Source: an uncultured Erythrobacter sp. (GTDB lineage Bacteria > Pseudomonadota > Alphaproteobacteria > Sphingomonadales > Sphingomonadaceae). From it: a DNA stretch of 33,090 nt. Every line of letters begins with the position of its first letter. The stretch's first letter is position 1. Position numbers and translations under genes: made by a program. The notes under the pieces were generated by a model. It was not told the origin of the DNA and ran no database searches. It saw only the letters and a list, made by a program, of their open reading frames with translations. The stretch lies in the NCBI GenBank assembly GCA_913061345.1, contig CAJXTZ010000019.1, positions 1 through 33,090 of the forward strand. Reading direction: 5' to 3'. Below, piece after piece: positions 1 through 8,633 of the stretch.

Positions 1-1990
1 GCGTGATGGTTTCACGCGGAGCCATCAGGTTGTCGCCGTTCTGGCGGGCCGAAATCAGCTCTTCGACAAACGCGCCATCGTCGGTCAGCGAAGCGGAGGC
101 CTGAGCCACCGTGTGCTTCTGCTCTTCCATAGCGGACAGATAGACAACATCGGTCGTGACCTTGCCGTCCCTTACCTGACGATAAGGCGTTTCGATGAAG
201 CCGTATTTATTGACGCGGCTGAACGAGGCGAGACTGTTGATCAGGCCGATATTCGGGCCTTCCGGCGTTTCAATCGGGCAGATGCGGCCATAGTGCGTCG
301 GGTGAACGTCGCGGACTTCGAAGCCAGCACGCTCACGCGTCAGACCACCGGGCCCAAGCGCCGATACACGGCGTTTATGCGTCACTTCGGACAGCGGGTT
401 GGTCTGATCCATGAACTGCGACAATTGCGAAGAACCAAAGAATTCACGCACGGCAGCCACGGCGGGCTTCGCATTGATCAGATCGTTGGGCATGACGGTC
501 GAAACATCGACCGATGACATACGCTCCTTAACGGCGCGCTCCATGCGCAGCAGGCCAACGCGGTACTGGTTTTCCAGCAGCTCGCCCACCGAACGCACAC
601 GGCGGTTGCCGAGGTTGTCGATATCGTCGACGTCGCCCTTGCCGTCTTTCAGGTCGACCATTTCCTTGACCACGGCCAGGATGTCTTCCTTGCGCAGGGT
701 GGTCACGGTGTCTTCCGCGTCCAGTTCCAGACGCATATTCAGCTTCACGCGGCCAACAGCCGACAGGTCGTAACGCTCGGCATCGAAGAACAGGCCTTCG
801 AACAGCGCTTCGGCGGTTTCCTTGGTGGGTGGTTCGCCGGGACGCATGACCTTGTAGATCGCTTCCAGGCCTTCTTCGCGGTTTTCGGCCTTGTCCACTT
901 CCAGCGTGTTACGGATCCAGGCGCCGGTGTTGACGTGGTCGATATCCAGCAGTTCGAGCTGGTCGATACCGGCACCGTCCAGCTTCTCGAGGTTTTCCGG
1001 CGATACTTCGTCGCCAGCCTCAATGTAGATGCGGCCGGTCTTCTCGTCGATCAGATCCACGCTGGCATAACGGCCGAAGATTTCCTCGGTCGGGATCAGC
1101 AGTTTTTCAAGACCGTCCTTGGCCGCCTTGTTGGCAGCGCGCGGCGAAACCTTCTGTCCGGCGGGGAAGACTTCCTCGCCGGTCTTGGCGTCCACCAGGG
1201 CGAAGGCGGGCTTGGAGCCGCGCCATGCTTCGGCAACGAAGGGAATCTCCCATCCGTCCTTGCCGCGCTTCCAGGTAACGGTGTCGTAGAAATGATCGAG
1301 AATGTCCTCGCTATCGAGGCCCAGCGCGTACAGCAGCGCGGTGACCGGCAGCTTGCGCTTGCGGTCGATACGCACGTTCACGATATCCTTGGCGTCGAAT
1401 TCGAAATCCAGCCAGGAGCCGCGATAAGGGATCACGCGGGCGGCGAACAGGAACTTGCCCGAAGAGTGCGTCTTGCCGCGGTCGTGATCGAACAGCACGC
1501 CCGGCGAACGGTGCATCTGCGATACGATCACGCGCTCTGTACCGTTGATGAGGAAGGTGCCGTTGCCCGTCATCAGGGGCATGTCGCCCATGTAGACATC
1601 TTGCTCCTTGATATCGAGGACCGAGCGGGTCTCGGTTTCCTGGTCCACCTCAAACACGATGAGGCGCAGCGTCACCTTCATCGGGGCGGCATAGGTGATG
1701 CCGCGCTGGCGACATTCGGTGGTGTCGTACTTCGGGTCTTCCAGTTCGTAATGCACGAAGTCCAGTTCGGCCGTGCCGGCGAAGTCGCGGATCGGGAAGA
1801 CACTGCGCAGCGTCTTTTCCAGGCCAGAGACATAGCCGATCGAAGGATCGGAGCGCAGGAATTGCTCGTAGCTTTCGCGCTGAACCTCGATCAGGTTCGG
1901 CATCTGCACCACTTCGTGGGCGTCGCCGAAAATCTTGCGGATGCGCTTCTTCTTGGTGCCGGTGTTCGCCGGAACGGACTTGTTCGCCAT
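1..1990 (-). CDS. rpoB: RNA polymerase beta subunit (N-terminal part, cut by window edge)
   Basis: Catalytic beta subunit of RNA polymerase. The minus strand reads without a stop from the ATG at 1990 to the window edge, giving 663 codons of a protein normally near 1,390 residues. It begins [20 protein letters not shown]. Typical beta-subunit blocks follow: the protrusion/lobe regions, then the rifampicin-binding cluster beginning at about residue 519 ([20 protein letters not shown], then [11 protein letters not shown]) and the downstream block [18 protein letters not shown]. The residues that usually mutate to rifampicin resistance (Asp, His and Ser of the cluster) are the sensitive type. rpoC would follow beyond position 1. 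The genes rplJ-rplL, often directly upstream of rpoB in bacteria, are not there; instead an unrelated operon ends at 2344. No good ribosome-binding site is visible, only GAAGAAGAGG about 18 nt upstream. Confidence 0.98.
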   Translation of the reverse strand, partial: MANKSVPANTGTKKKRIRKIFGDAHEVVQMPNLIEVQRESYEQFLRSDPSIGYVSGLEKTLRSVFPIRDFAGTAELDFVHYELEDPKYDTTECRQRGITYAAPMKVTLRLIVFEVDQETETRSVLDIKEQDVYMGDMPLMTGNGTFLINGTERVIVSQMHRSPGVLFDHDRGKTHSSGKFLFAARVIPYRGSWLDFEFDAKDIVNVRIDRKRKLPVTALLYALGLDSEDILDHFYDTVTWKRGKDGWEIPFVAEAWRGSKPAFALVDAKTGEEVFPAGQKVSPRAANKAAKDGLEKLLIPTEEIFGRYASVDLIDEKTGRIYIEAGDEVSPENLEKLDGAGIDQLELLDIDHVNTGAWIRNTLEVDKAENREEGLEAIYKVMRPGEPPTKETAEALFEGLFFDAERYDLSAVGRVKLNMRLELDAEDTVTTLRKEDILAVVKEMVDLKDGKGDVDDIDNLGNRRVRSVGELLENQYRVGLLRMERAVKERMSSVDVSTVMPNDLINAKPAVAAVREFFGSSQLSQFMDQTNPLSEVTHKRRVSALGPGGLTRERAGFEVRDVHPTHYGRICPIETPEGPNIGLINSLASFSRVNKYGFIETPYRQVRDGKVTTDVVYLSAMEEQKHTVAQASASLTDDGAFVEELISARQNGDNLMAPRETIT

Positions 1991-2244
1991 ATGAAAGCCG
2001 AGGCCTCTTCTTCGCATGTAGGCAGGGCATATGCCCGTGCCGGAAAATTCGTGTCTGGAACGGGAGAACGTGAGACGCCGTTCGTCCTCAAAAGGACAAA
2101 CGCACAAAAGGCCGCAAGAAGGCGCACCACAGGAGGTGCCGCCGCTGCAGCCTTGATTCGTTTTGTCTCACGCAGATGCCGGAACTTCCTTCCTGGGTAA
2201 TGCCCCCGCGTAAGGCACACCTTGCTCGAAGCTTTCCGGCGATG
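1991..2244 (-). other. Long 5' leader of rpoB with two stem-loops
   Basis: This is most of the roughly 350-bp stretch between rpoB and the ATP-grasp gene. No protein gene is convincing here; the minus-strand reading frame that crosses it overlaps rpoB out of frame. If transcription starts near 2244, the rpoB mRNA has a leader of about 250 nt. Two hairpins are visible on the minus strand. One is at 2121-2143 (arms GGC-GCACC and GGTGC-GCC); its apical sequence ACCUCCU matches the anti-Shine-Dalgarno end of 16S rRNA. The other is at 2080-2101 (GTTTGTCC, loop TTTTGA, GGACGAAC). A regulatory role is inference. Confidence 0.4.
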
Positions 2245-2250
2245 GAAGGC

Positions 2251-2278
2251 ATATAGGCGCCTGCTGGCATCGGGTCAA
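2251..2278 (-). promoter_or_regulatory. Predicted sigma-70-type promoter of rpoB
   Basis: On the minus strand TTGACC (2278-2273) is followed after 16 bases by CTATAT (2256-2251). The predicted start is near 2244. The same 16-base spacing and CTAnnn -10 box occur before guaA and glnD in this window. It gives rpoB a promoter independent of the operon ending at 2344. Confidence 0.6.
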
Positions 2279-2343
2279 TGGGCGAGAATGTTGTCGCGGC
2301 GTAGCATTGCAGCCCTGAAGAGCATTCCGAGCAAACTGCAGGC

Positions 2344-3200
2344 TCAGAACGTCTCGCCCAGTTCCACCATCTTCCCGCGCAGGCCCTGCATGGTGGTGTT
2401 CTGGATCTCGATTCCGGGGTGGGCATTCACCTCGATCACCATCGGTCCTTCGTTGATGTCATGCACGATATCGACGCCGCAATAGCCCAGCCCCACGGCG
2501 GGCCCGCTCATGGCGGCGATTTCCATTACCTTCTTCCAGTGCGGAATCCTGAATCCGATCAGCCGCCTGCCGGTGTCGGGGTGAAACTCCAGCACCTTCT
2601 TGCCCTGTTTGGCGCGGAACAATACGCCGCTTTCCAGATCGACGCCTGCACCGATGCCTCCTTGGTGGAGGTTCGCCTTGCCATCGGATTCGTTGGTCGG
2701 GAAACGGCCATGGCCATTATGGGATTGTTACCCAAACAGATCACCCGCACATCGGGCAGACCATCATCCACCAAAGAGGCGAAAGTCGGATCGGCGCGGA
2801 TCAGCGGTTCGATAAGTGCCGAATCGTCTGATGCAGCATCGCCCGAGAATTGGCCGTCCACGATCCGGCGAACATGGTTTTCGACATCATCGACGGTGAT
2901 CGCCTTGCCCGACCCCTTTGCCCAGTGATCGCCCTTTCGCGCTACTGCCAGCAATATGCCGTCGCCCTGCGATCCGCGCGCGGGCTTGATGGCCCAGCTA
3001 TCGGGCAGCAGGGACTGCGGCCGGAAGCTGCTAAGCTGACCATAGCCTGAGATGACGGCGATCGTTCCAGTGGTTGCGACCCCGTGCTCCACCAGCGCCA
3101 CCTTGGCCGCAACCTTGTCGCGCGCCCGCTCGATCGCTTCGCGCTTGTTGTATTTCGCGATGATCGCGTTGCGCAGATTGATCCCCAGAATGTCGTTCAT
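2344..3200 (-). pseudogene. ATP-grasp protein of the sugar-transfer/alpha-L-glutamate-ligase-like family, frameshifted
   Basis: The likely start is the ATG at 3200 (MNDILGINLRNAIIAKYNKR). The reading frame has the family hallmarks: LGIN.RN near the N-terminus, the ATP-binding WAIKPARGSQGDGI, DGLPDVRVICLGNNPIMAMA, then LHQGGIGAGVDLESG, HPDTGRRLIGF and GYCGVDIVHDINEGPMVIEVNAHPG. The last blocks are in a different frame from the first ones. A one-base loss at about 2685-2695 (in ...RPTN|SDGKANLHQ...) breaks the gene; adding one base there restores a full-length family protein of about 285 residues. Family members usually sit beside a 7-TM protein, as here, and are thought to ligate amino acids or modify envelope molecules; the substrate is unknown. 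Either a real pseudogene or a sequencing error. Confidence 0.8.
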
Positions 3201-4495
3201 CGGGACGCAGGAATCCGAGAAGAGCGGGGTCGATGATCCGTTCGAGCGAGGCGCGCTGCGCAAAGAATGCCGAGAGACCGCCGCTGTCGGGGGCGGCGAG
3301 GTGCGCGCGTGCCGTTTCATAATCTGGAAGGGCATGGTTCTGGGCTTGGTCCTTCTGGAGCAATTCGGCACGGATACGATCCCAGTCCGCCTGGGTCAGA
3401 CGACCGTCGTCGTCTGCGGGTTCGGCTGGCTCGCCGGGCTGTTCGACAATCGCGGGTTTCGTTTCTACCGGCTCCCTCGCAGGTTCGGCCGGGGGAGGGG
3501 GCGGCGTCGCGGGAGCCTGTGACGGACCAGGAGAGGTGCCGGCGGCAATGGTGGTGAGCATCAGCGGTCGCCCGGCCTGGGGGGCGCGCTTGGGGAAGAC
3601 GGTCAGCTTGACGTCGTGGTCGGATTCGTCCGGTTCCTGGTCGATACTGGCGCGGGCGGCCAGCACATCGTCGATGGCGCTTTCCGGAATCACCTCGTCC
3701 CAGCCCATCTTGCGTCGCCAGCCTTCGTACCAGATCGGGAAGAAGCGCGGGATTTCCGTCATGCGCAGGCCGCGATAACGGCCGAGGATGGTGATGGCGA
3801 TGGCGGCAAAACCGGGCAGCAAAAGGGGCGAAACCTCGATTAGGCGCAAGGCGATTTCACTCACCATCACGAACTGGATCACCAGCGCCAGCATCATGGT
3901 GTTGAACGCGATATGCGCGGCTTCGAAATAGCCGTCCTTTTCCCATTGGCGCCACCAGCGTTCCACCACCAGCGCCGTCACCACCACGGGCATGGCATCC
4001 ACTTGCAGATTGGTGTCGAGAATGCCCTGCAGCGCCGCCAGCACGAACACCACGAGCGAGATTAGCACGCCGAGGAAGCCCACACGGGTCATCCGCAGCT
4101 TTAGCAGCGACGGTGCCACCACCATGCCGATACCCACGGCGGTGCCGAGTACGATGGGTCCGAAAATCGGACCAATCTGCAGAAAAGCCAGCGCGATCAG
4201 CATCGGCGTGAACAGGCCGAATGCCTTCATCCCGATAAAGCTGCGCGCCAGAACCACGAGGAAACTGCCAATGGGCAGTACCATCAACAGGTTGGAAGGC
4301 TTGAGGCCCCAGATCGCCTGCGATACCGCCCAGGGCCGACGGCATGGACAGCGGGTTGCGCGTGTTCGACATGCCCCAGATGGCCAAAAGGCCAATCACC
4401 GCGCAAACCGCCATACCCATATAGGCCGGGCGGCGAACTTGCGGCGTGGCGCGCGCATAGGCCCGCCTGACGAAGTCGATGTGTCTAGAAAACAT
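3197..4495 (-). pseudogene. UUP1-type 7-TM membrane protein, frameshifted and lacking the transglutaminase-like domain
   Basis: The start ATG at 4495 overlaps the end of the barrel gene by 11 bases. It reads MFSRHIDFVRRAYARA, one membrane segment (MAVCAVIGLLAIWG), then MSNTRNPLSMPSAL. At about 4330 the frame breaks by one missing base and continues as AVSQAIWGLKPSNLLMVLPI, followed by seven membrane segments typical of the 7-TM block beside glutamate-ligase-like ATP-grasp proteins (ARSFIGMKAFGLFTPMLIAL; VERWWRQWEKDGYFEA; GRYRGLRMTEIPRF). A proline-rich cytosolic tail (PPPPPAEPAREPVE) and a short helical end follow. The second frame runs on to 3031, about 170 bases into the next gene, so either a second indel lies near 3200 or the two proteins were once fused. 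Homologues usually have a periplasmic inactive-transglutaminase domain after the first membrane segment; none is seen here. Confidence 0.75.
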
Positions 4496-5438
4496 AACCG
4501 ACGGAGAGGCTCAGCCGGTAACCCTCGCGATCCCTTATCGGGTCGTTCGAGTTGCCGAAGATGTACTTGGCTTCCGCCTCTATCCGCCAGTTGCCCGGCC
4601 ACCACAGGAATTCAATCTCGGGCACGATCTGCGTATCGTCGCGCGGCGTGCCGACAGGAGCCATACGGCCACCAAACTCGGTGTGACGCAGTTCCACGGC
4701 AGGGCGCGCGCGAAGATCGGGGGTGATCGGGTGCGTATAGCTGACCGATGCGGATTCGCGGGTGTAGCTGCGCAGCGGATTGTCGGAATTTATCTCCTCG
4801 GCGCGCAGATCAAGATTGATGTAGTGGTAGCGACCCAGGCGGTGACGATAATCAACATCGACGCGCAGGCCCTCGCCGGTCGATGGCGCGCCGCCGGGGC
4901 CGTCGTCATCGTTATATTCGCGATCCCTCCACGTAACCTGCGCGCGGAGCCGATGGTCCAGAACGGGTTCGTATTCGATGCGAAGGGCGGCCTGCACTTC
5001 ATCGGTGTCGCTGCTCTCCACGCTGACGAGATCGTCGTACACGCGTCCTTGCAAGCGTACTTCCCAGTCATCGCCCAGCTCTTGTTCGATCGACGCTGTG
5101 AAGCGATCGCGATCGTAACGTTCGCGCCCGGTGGCATTGCCGAAGCGTTCGACCTGGATGCGGTCCGCCTCCAGGCTGAAGGTGGTGGTGTCGTCGCCAA
5201 GTTCGAGGCCCAGCTTGCCGCGGATGTAACCGCCATCGCCGACGATGATGAGTTCGTCCTCGCGGTCGCTGCTTTCGGACGTGACAACGCCCACCTCTAC
5301 ACGGGCGAAGGGATCGAGCTCCCAGTCGCCCCGGCCATCCTGCGCCAATGCAGGCCCGCTCAGCAGCCCCATCCCAAGTATCGCCAAGAGAGCAGCGAGC
5401 AGTTGCCTTCCGGCGTGATTAGGTGATTTCCCCGTCAT
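4485..5438 (-). CDS. Outer-membrane beta-barrel protein with signal peptide
   Basis: A protein of 317 residues. It has a clear signal peptide (hydrophobic LLAALLAILGMGLLS, cleavage after ALA). The rest is alternating-polarity strands with many Asp, Glu, Arg and aromatic residues, and it ends in Tyr-Val-Phe, the C-terminal aromatic expected for BamA-dependent insertion. It is therefore likely an outer-membrane barrel of about 12-16 strands; I do not recognise a named family. It is the first gene of the minus-strand unit with the 7-TM and ATP-grasp genes; its stop codon lies inside the start of the 7-TM gene, which implies translational coupling. The gene itself is intact. The upstream DNA is rich in inverted repeats. 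Its job could be the outer-membrane partner of whatever envelope modification the two downstream proteins perform, but this is inference. Confidence 0.8.
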   Translation of the reverse strand: MTGKSPNHAGRQLLAALLAILGMGLLSGPALAQDGRGDWELDPFARVEVGVVTSESSDREDELIIVGDGGYIRGKLGLELGDDTTTFSLEADRIQVERFGNATGRERYDRDRFTASIEQELGDDWEVRLQGRVYDDLVSVESSDTDEVQAALRIEYEPVLDHRLRAQVTWRDREYNDDDGPGGAPSTGEGLRVDVDYRHRLGRYHYINLDLRAEEINSDNPLRSYTRESASVSYTHPITPDLRARPAVELRHTEFGGRMAPVGTPRDDTQIVPEIEFLWWPGNWRIEAEAKYIFGNSNDPIRDREGYRLSLSVGYVF

Positions 5439-5463
5439 ATGCGGAGAATTACGCAGGCAAAGG

Positions 5464-5547
5464 TTTAGGATTTGCTAACCCTAAATCGCAAGCTTTGCGC
5501 CCAAGCTCACTTGAGCGTGCCGTAAGTCAAGAACCAGACTGGTTCTT
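5464..5547 (-). promoter_or_regulatory. Cluster of inverted repeats upstream of the barrel-protein gene
   Basis: Between ftsK and the barrel gene four inverted repeats lie in a row. They are AAGAACCAGACTGGTTCTT (5529-5547, perfect 9-bp arms around one base); GCTCA-ct-TGAGC (5505-5516); CGCAA-gct-TTGCG (5487-5499); and TTTAGG-N10-CCTAAA (5464-5485). A further GAACCAG half-site is at 5562-5568. A TTGACT -35-like box (5530-5525, minus strand) abuts the first palindrome. No good -10 is seen. The 19-bp palindrome looks like a dimeric repressor operator (TetR or MarR style); this is inference. Confidence 0.5.
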
Positions 5548-5569
5548 ATTGCTACAATATCGAACCAGG

Positions 5570-7921
5570 TTAGAGCGGGTTGCCATCCCGGTCACGAAAG
5601 ATTTCACGACGACCAACGTGGTTGGCGGGGCCGACAAGCCCTTCACTTTCCATGCGTTCGATCAGCTTGGCGGCGGTGTTGTACCCGACCCCCATCTGGC
5701 GTTGCAGCCATGAGCCAGAAGCCTTCTGGTTCTCGATCACGAACTGGCAAGCCTGGCGATACTTGCGCTCTTCCGGATTGTCGGAGGCGGTCACATCATC
5801 GTCGAAGGACAGGCCACCGTCTTCCGGTTCCTCGGTCACGGAATCGACATAGGCAGGCTCACCCTGACCGCGCCAATGATCGGCTACTTTCTCCACTTCC
5901 TCGTCGCTGACGAAGGGGCCGTGCACGCGCTTGATCGCGCCCGTGTTAGGCTTGAACAGCATGTCGCCCTTGCCCAGCAATTGCTCCGCGCCCTGTTCGC
6001 CCAAGATGGTGCGGCTGTCGATGCGGCTGGTGACGTTGAAGCTGATGCGGGTGGGCAGGTTGGCCTTGATGACGCCAGTAATGACATCGACCGACGGGCG
6101 CTGCGTCGCCATGATGAGATGGATGCCTGCCGCGCGGCTCTTTTGCGAAAGGCGCTGGATCAGCACTTCGATTTCCTTGCCGACCACCACCATGAGATCG
6201 GCGAGTTCGTCCACGATCAGTACGATCTGCGGCAGCACTTCGTAATCCAGTTCGGCCTCTTCCACGATCGCCTCGCCGGTTTCGGGATCGTAGCCTGTCT
6301 GCACGGTGCGTTTCAGCGGCGCGCCCTTCGCAGCGGCGGCGGCAACACGTTCGTTGAAACCGTGCAGGTTGCGCGCGCCGATCTCGCTCATCATGCGATA
6401 ACGCTTCTCCATCTCCTCCACCGCCCATTTCAGCGAACGGACCGACTTGTGCGGTTCCGTTACCACCGGGGCGAGAAGGTGAGGAATGTCGTCGTAGCTT
6501 TTCAGCTCCAGCACCTTGGGATCGATCAGGATCAGGCGGCATTCGGCCGGCGTAAATTTGTACAGCAGGCTAAGAAGGATCGCATTGAGGCCGACGGACT
6601 TGCCCGAGCCCGTGGTACCCGCCACCAGCAGGTGTGGCATGGCGGCAAGGTCGGCGACGATGGGGTCGCCTGAAATGCCCTTGCCAAGGATGATCGGCAG
6701 GCCGCCCCTGGCATCGACAAACGCCTCGCTCTCGCACAATTCGCGGAAGTTCACGGTCTGGCGATTAGCGTTGGGCAGTTCGATGCCCATGACGGTCTTA
6801 CCGGGAATGGACGCCACGCGCGCGCTGATCGCGCTCATGTTGCGGGCGATGTCTTCCGCCAGGCCCACCACACGGCTGGCCTTGATGCCGGGAGCAGGCT
6901 CCAACTCGTACATGGTCACGACGGGGCCGGTCTTTACCGCCGTGATTTCGCCTTTTACGTTGAAATCGTCGAGCACGGTTTCCAGCAGGCGCGCATTGCG
7001 TTCCAGCGCCAGCTTGTCGAGCGGGGGTGCCTGGTTGGCCTCCCCTTCTTCCAGCAGATCGAGGCTCGGCAGTTCGAAATCGGCGAACATGTCCTTCTGT
7101 TGGGTCTTTGGCGAAGGCTTTGCCCGGCGCGGTGGAGCAGCCGGATCGGCGATCTCCACCGGCCTGCGATCGGCAAAGGGAGAGGCGGTTTCGACGCCCT
7201 CGTCTTCGTCGTGATCGACCTGTTTCGCCCGCCGTTGCTTTGACCGTTTTGGTTCTTCAGGCTTGAACGGATTGGCCGGAGCGGCGAACCGAGGAAGCCT
7301 GTCCGTCCAGCTGGGGAGGGTCAGCAGGCTGGCCCAGTCAACCGCGAAGACGCGGCCCGCCAGCAGTGCGCCGCCACCAAGGCATGCAAGTCCACCTGCA
7401 AACATGCCCCAGAAGCGACCGCCTTCGGGTAGCAACTCGGCGGCAGCTTCCAGCCCGCCAGCCCCCAGCAGACCGGCAAGCCCGCCGAAGCCGGCTGGCC
7501 AACTATGTTCGCGCGGATCGGTAACCAGCGATATCGCGGTGGAAAGCAGCACCATTGCCACCAGCAGCAGGCCAACCGCACGCCACCACGCGCCGCCCCA
7601 ATGCTCGTCCTCATCGGCGTCGCGCCACAGCTTTCGGGCAAACACATAGGCCAATGGCAGGAACAGCAGGGAAACCCAGCCGAATCCCGTCAGCGCCAGA
7701 TCGGCAACGAATGCACCGGGTGCGCCCATCCAGTTGTCAATCATGTCACCGGCCGCCGTGGAAAGCGAGGGATCCGTCTGGCTGTAGCTGATCAGCGCAA
7801 GGGCGAGGAAGACCGTAAAGGCAAACAACAGCACCGCGCCCGTAAGCTGCGCACTGCGCGACAGCGAGCGACGAAATGCGGCACGCCAGTCCGCGTTCGG
7901 TTTTGCGGCCCTGCTGGCCAT
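5570..7921 (-). CDS. ftsK: DNA translocase FtsK
   Basis: Cell-division DNA translocase that moves chromosome ends to dif at the septum and activates XerCD. It has 783 residues. N-terminal membrane segments lie at about residues 25-45, 72-95, 115-135 and 172-195, followed by a charged, low-complexity linker (about 215-300). The RecA-like motor carries Walker A GTTGSGKS at 435-442 and Walker B IVLIVDELADLM, with the conserved MATQRPSVDVITG further on. The C-terminal gamma winged helix (RQACQFVIENQKASGSWLQR, then ERMESEGLVG) reads KOPS sequences. The linker is short, as in other alphaproteobacteria. The start at 7921 has a good ribosome-binding site, AAGGGGA, six bases away. The gene is intact. 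Confidence 0.97.
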   Translation of the reverse strand: MASRAAKPNADWRAAFRRSLSRSAQLTGAVLLFAFTVFLALALISYSQTDPSLSTAAGDMIDNWMGAPGAFVADLALTGFGWVSLLFLPLAYVFARKLWRDADEDEHWGGAWWRAVGLLLVAMVLLSTAISLVTDPREHSWPAGFGGLAGLLGAGGLEAAAELLPEGGRFWGMFAGGLACLGGGALLAGRVFAVDWASLLTLPSWTDRLPRFAAPANPFKPEEPKRSKQRRAKQVDHDEDEGVETASPFADRRPVEIADPAAPPRRAKPSPKTQQKDMFADFELPSLDLLEEGEANQAPPLDKLALERNARLLETVLDDFNVKGEITAVKTGPVVTMYELEPAPGIKASRVVGLAEDIARNMSAISARVASIPGKTVMGIELPNANRQTVNFRELCESEAFVDARGGLPIILGKGISGDPIVADLAAMPHLLVAGTTGSGKSVGLNAILLSLLYKFTPAECRLILIDPKVLELKSYDDIPHLLAPVVTEPHKSVRSLKWAVEEMEKRYRMMSEIGARNLHGFNERVAAAAAKGAPLKRTVQTGYDPETGEAIVEEAELDYEVLPQIVLIVDELADLMVVVGKEIEVLIQRLSQKSRAAGIHLIMATQRPSVDVITGVIKANLPTRISFNVTSRIDSRTILGEQGAEQLLGKGDMLFKPNTGAIKRVHGPFVSDEEVEKVADHWRGQGEPAYVDSVTEEPEDGGLSFDDDVTASDNPEERKYRQACQFVIENQKASGSWLQRQMGVGYNTAAKLIERMESEGLVGPANHVGRREIFRDRDGNPL

Positions 7922-7953
7922 GGTATGTCCCCTTGCGATGCGTCCCGTGGGTC

Positions 7954-7982
7954 AGAATCCCACAGCGGGACTCGGGGGTCAA
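7954..7982 (-). promoter_or_regulatory. Possible ftsK promoter overlapped by a hairpin
   Basis: On the minus strand TTGACC (7982-7977) is followed after 17 bases by GATTCT (7959-7954). A bulged inverted repeat at 7944-7969 (CCCG.TGGG ... CCCA.CGGG) covers this -10 box and could be an operator or a leader hairpin. The -10 match is weak. Confidence 0.35.
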
Positions 7983-8067
7983 ATTGTTTGTTTTGGCAAG
8001 CGCCTCCGCAATCGCGTCCTCGCTCGACGCGCAGGCAAGTTGCGGTGGGCAATCGCCCTTGCGCCCC

Positions 8068-8613
8068 TTACGGGCCGATTTGGCTCAAGCCATCGATGGC
8101 CCCCCACCTCGGCCAGCCAAGTTCTTCCGCACGTTCGAAAGTCATGCCGCCCAGCGCGATTACCGGAGCCTTGGCCTTCGAGGCCATGAACCGGAACTGT
8201 TCCTTGCCCAGATGTCTGCCATCACGATGCGAGCGTGTCGGGAACACTGGTGAAAGGAACATCGCATCGATACCATAGCGTTCGGCACGGCTTATCTCGA
8301 GAAGATCGTGGACCGTGGCGAAGCGGGCGATGCCCTCGACGCGCCCTAATCTGCGCGCCGGACCATAGGCTCCCTCGGCGCCCCAATCGCGGGCCTCTAT
8401 CGATGTTCCCGACAGCACGAACAAATGTCCAGACCCGCGACAGGAACTTGCAAGATCATCGAAGCGCTTTCGCCTTTCAGCCGGGTCCAAATGATAATGC
8501 CGGAAGATAAATCCGCTCCCGCTTGGCAGCAGATCCAGCGCAGCCTCGAGCTGGGCATCATTGCGCTCGTCCGACAATAGCCAAAGGTCGGGCAGGGACT
8601 GGAAACCAATCAT
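8068..8613 (-). CDS. Thiamine phosphate synthase/TenI-like protein
   Basis: A protein of 181 residues with the TIM-barrel pattern of the ThiE/TenI family: LWLLSDERND near the start, GFIFRHYHL, then DAMFLSPVFPTRSHRDGRHLG and KAPVIALGGM near the C-terminus. ThiE joins the thiazole and pyrimidine phosphates to thiamine phosphate; TenI-type relatives catalyse a thiazole tautomer step. The protein is short for ThiE (about 210) and no other thiamine gene is nearby, so the exact reaction is uncertain. The ATG at 8613 lies 20 bp from the divergent yggS start and has no ribosome-binding site, fitting a leaderless mRNA from the shared palindromic -10 box. Confidence 0.75.
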   Translation of the reverse strand: MIGFQSLPDLWLLSDERNDAQLEAALDLLPSGSGFIFRHYHLDPAERRKRFDDLASSCRGSGHLFVLSGTSIEARDWGAEGAYGPARRLGRVEGIARFATVHDLLEISRAERYGIDAMFLSPVFPTRSHRDGRHLGKEQFRFMASKAKAPVIALGGMTFERAEELGWPRWGAIDGLSQIGP

Positions 8614-8617
8614 GCCT

Positions 8618-8629
8618 GCGCTATAGCGC
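8618..8629. promoter_or_regulatory. Palindromic -10 box shared by thiE-like gene and yggS
   Basis: GCGCTATAGCGC is a perfect 12-bp palindrome centred in the 20-bp gap between two divergent start codons. Its core CTATAG (8621-8626) reads the same on both strands and lies exactly 7 bases from each ATG (8613 on minus, 8634 on plus). Transcription starting at the normal distance would begin at or next to each A of ATG. The -35 regions (CTGGAA on plus, AGCGTT on minus) are inside the opposite genes and weak. Confidence 0.55.
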
Positions 8630-8633
8630 GCGC

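Noticed and set aside
935..2200. Long plus-strand reading frame opposite rpoB (and similar ones opposite glnD, gyrB and mccB)
   Set aside because: These are antisense shadows produced by high G+C codon bias; they have no recognisable domain or start signals.
1891..2220. Upstream reading frame within the rpoB leader on the minus strand
   Set aside because: It overlaps rpoB by about 100 bases out of frame, has alanine/arginine-rich random composition and no ribosome-binding site.
3200..3371. Extension of the ATP-grasp frame upstream to 3371
   Set aside because: This stretch is out of frame with the 7-TM protein tail and reads as low-complexity Ser/Arg/Pro sequence; family similarity begins at the ATG at 3200.
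7944..7969. tRNA-like T-arm (GTGGG, seven-base loop, CCCAC) upstream of ftsK
   Set aside because: The loop TCAGAAT does not fit the TTCRANY pattern on either strand, and no acceptor, D or anticodon arm can be built around it.
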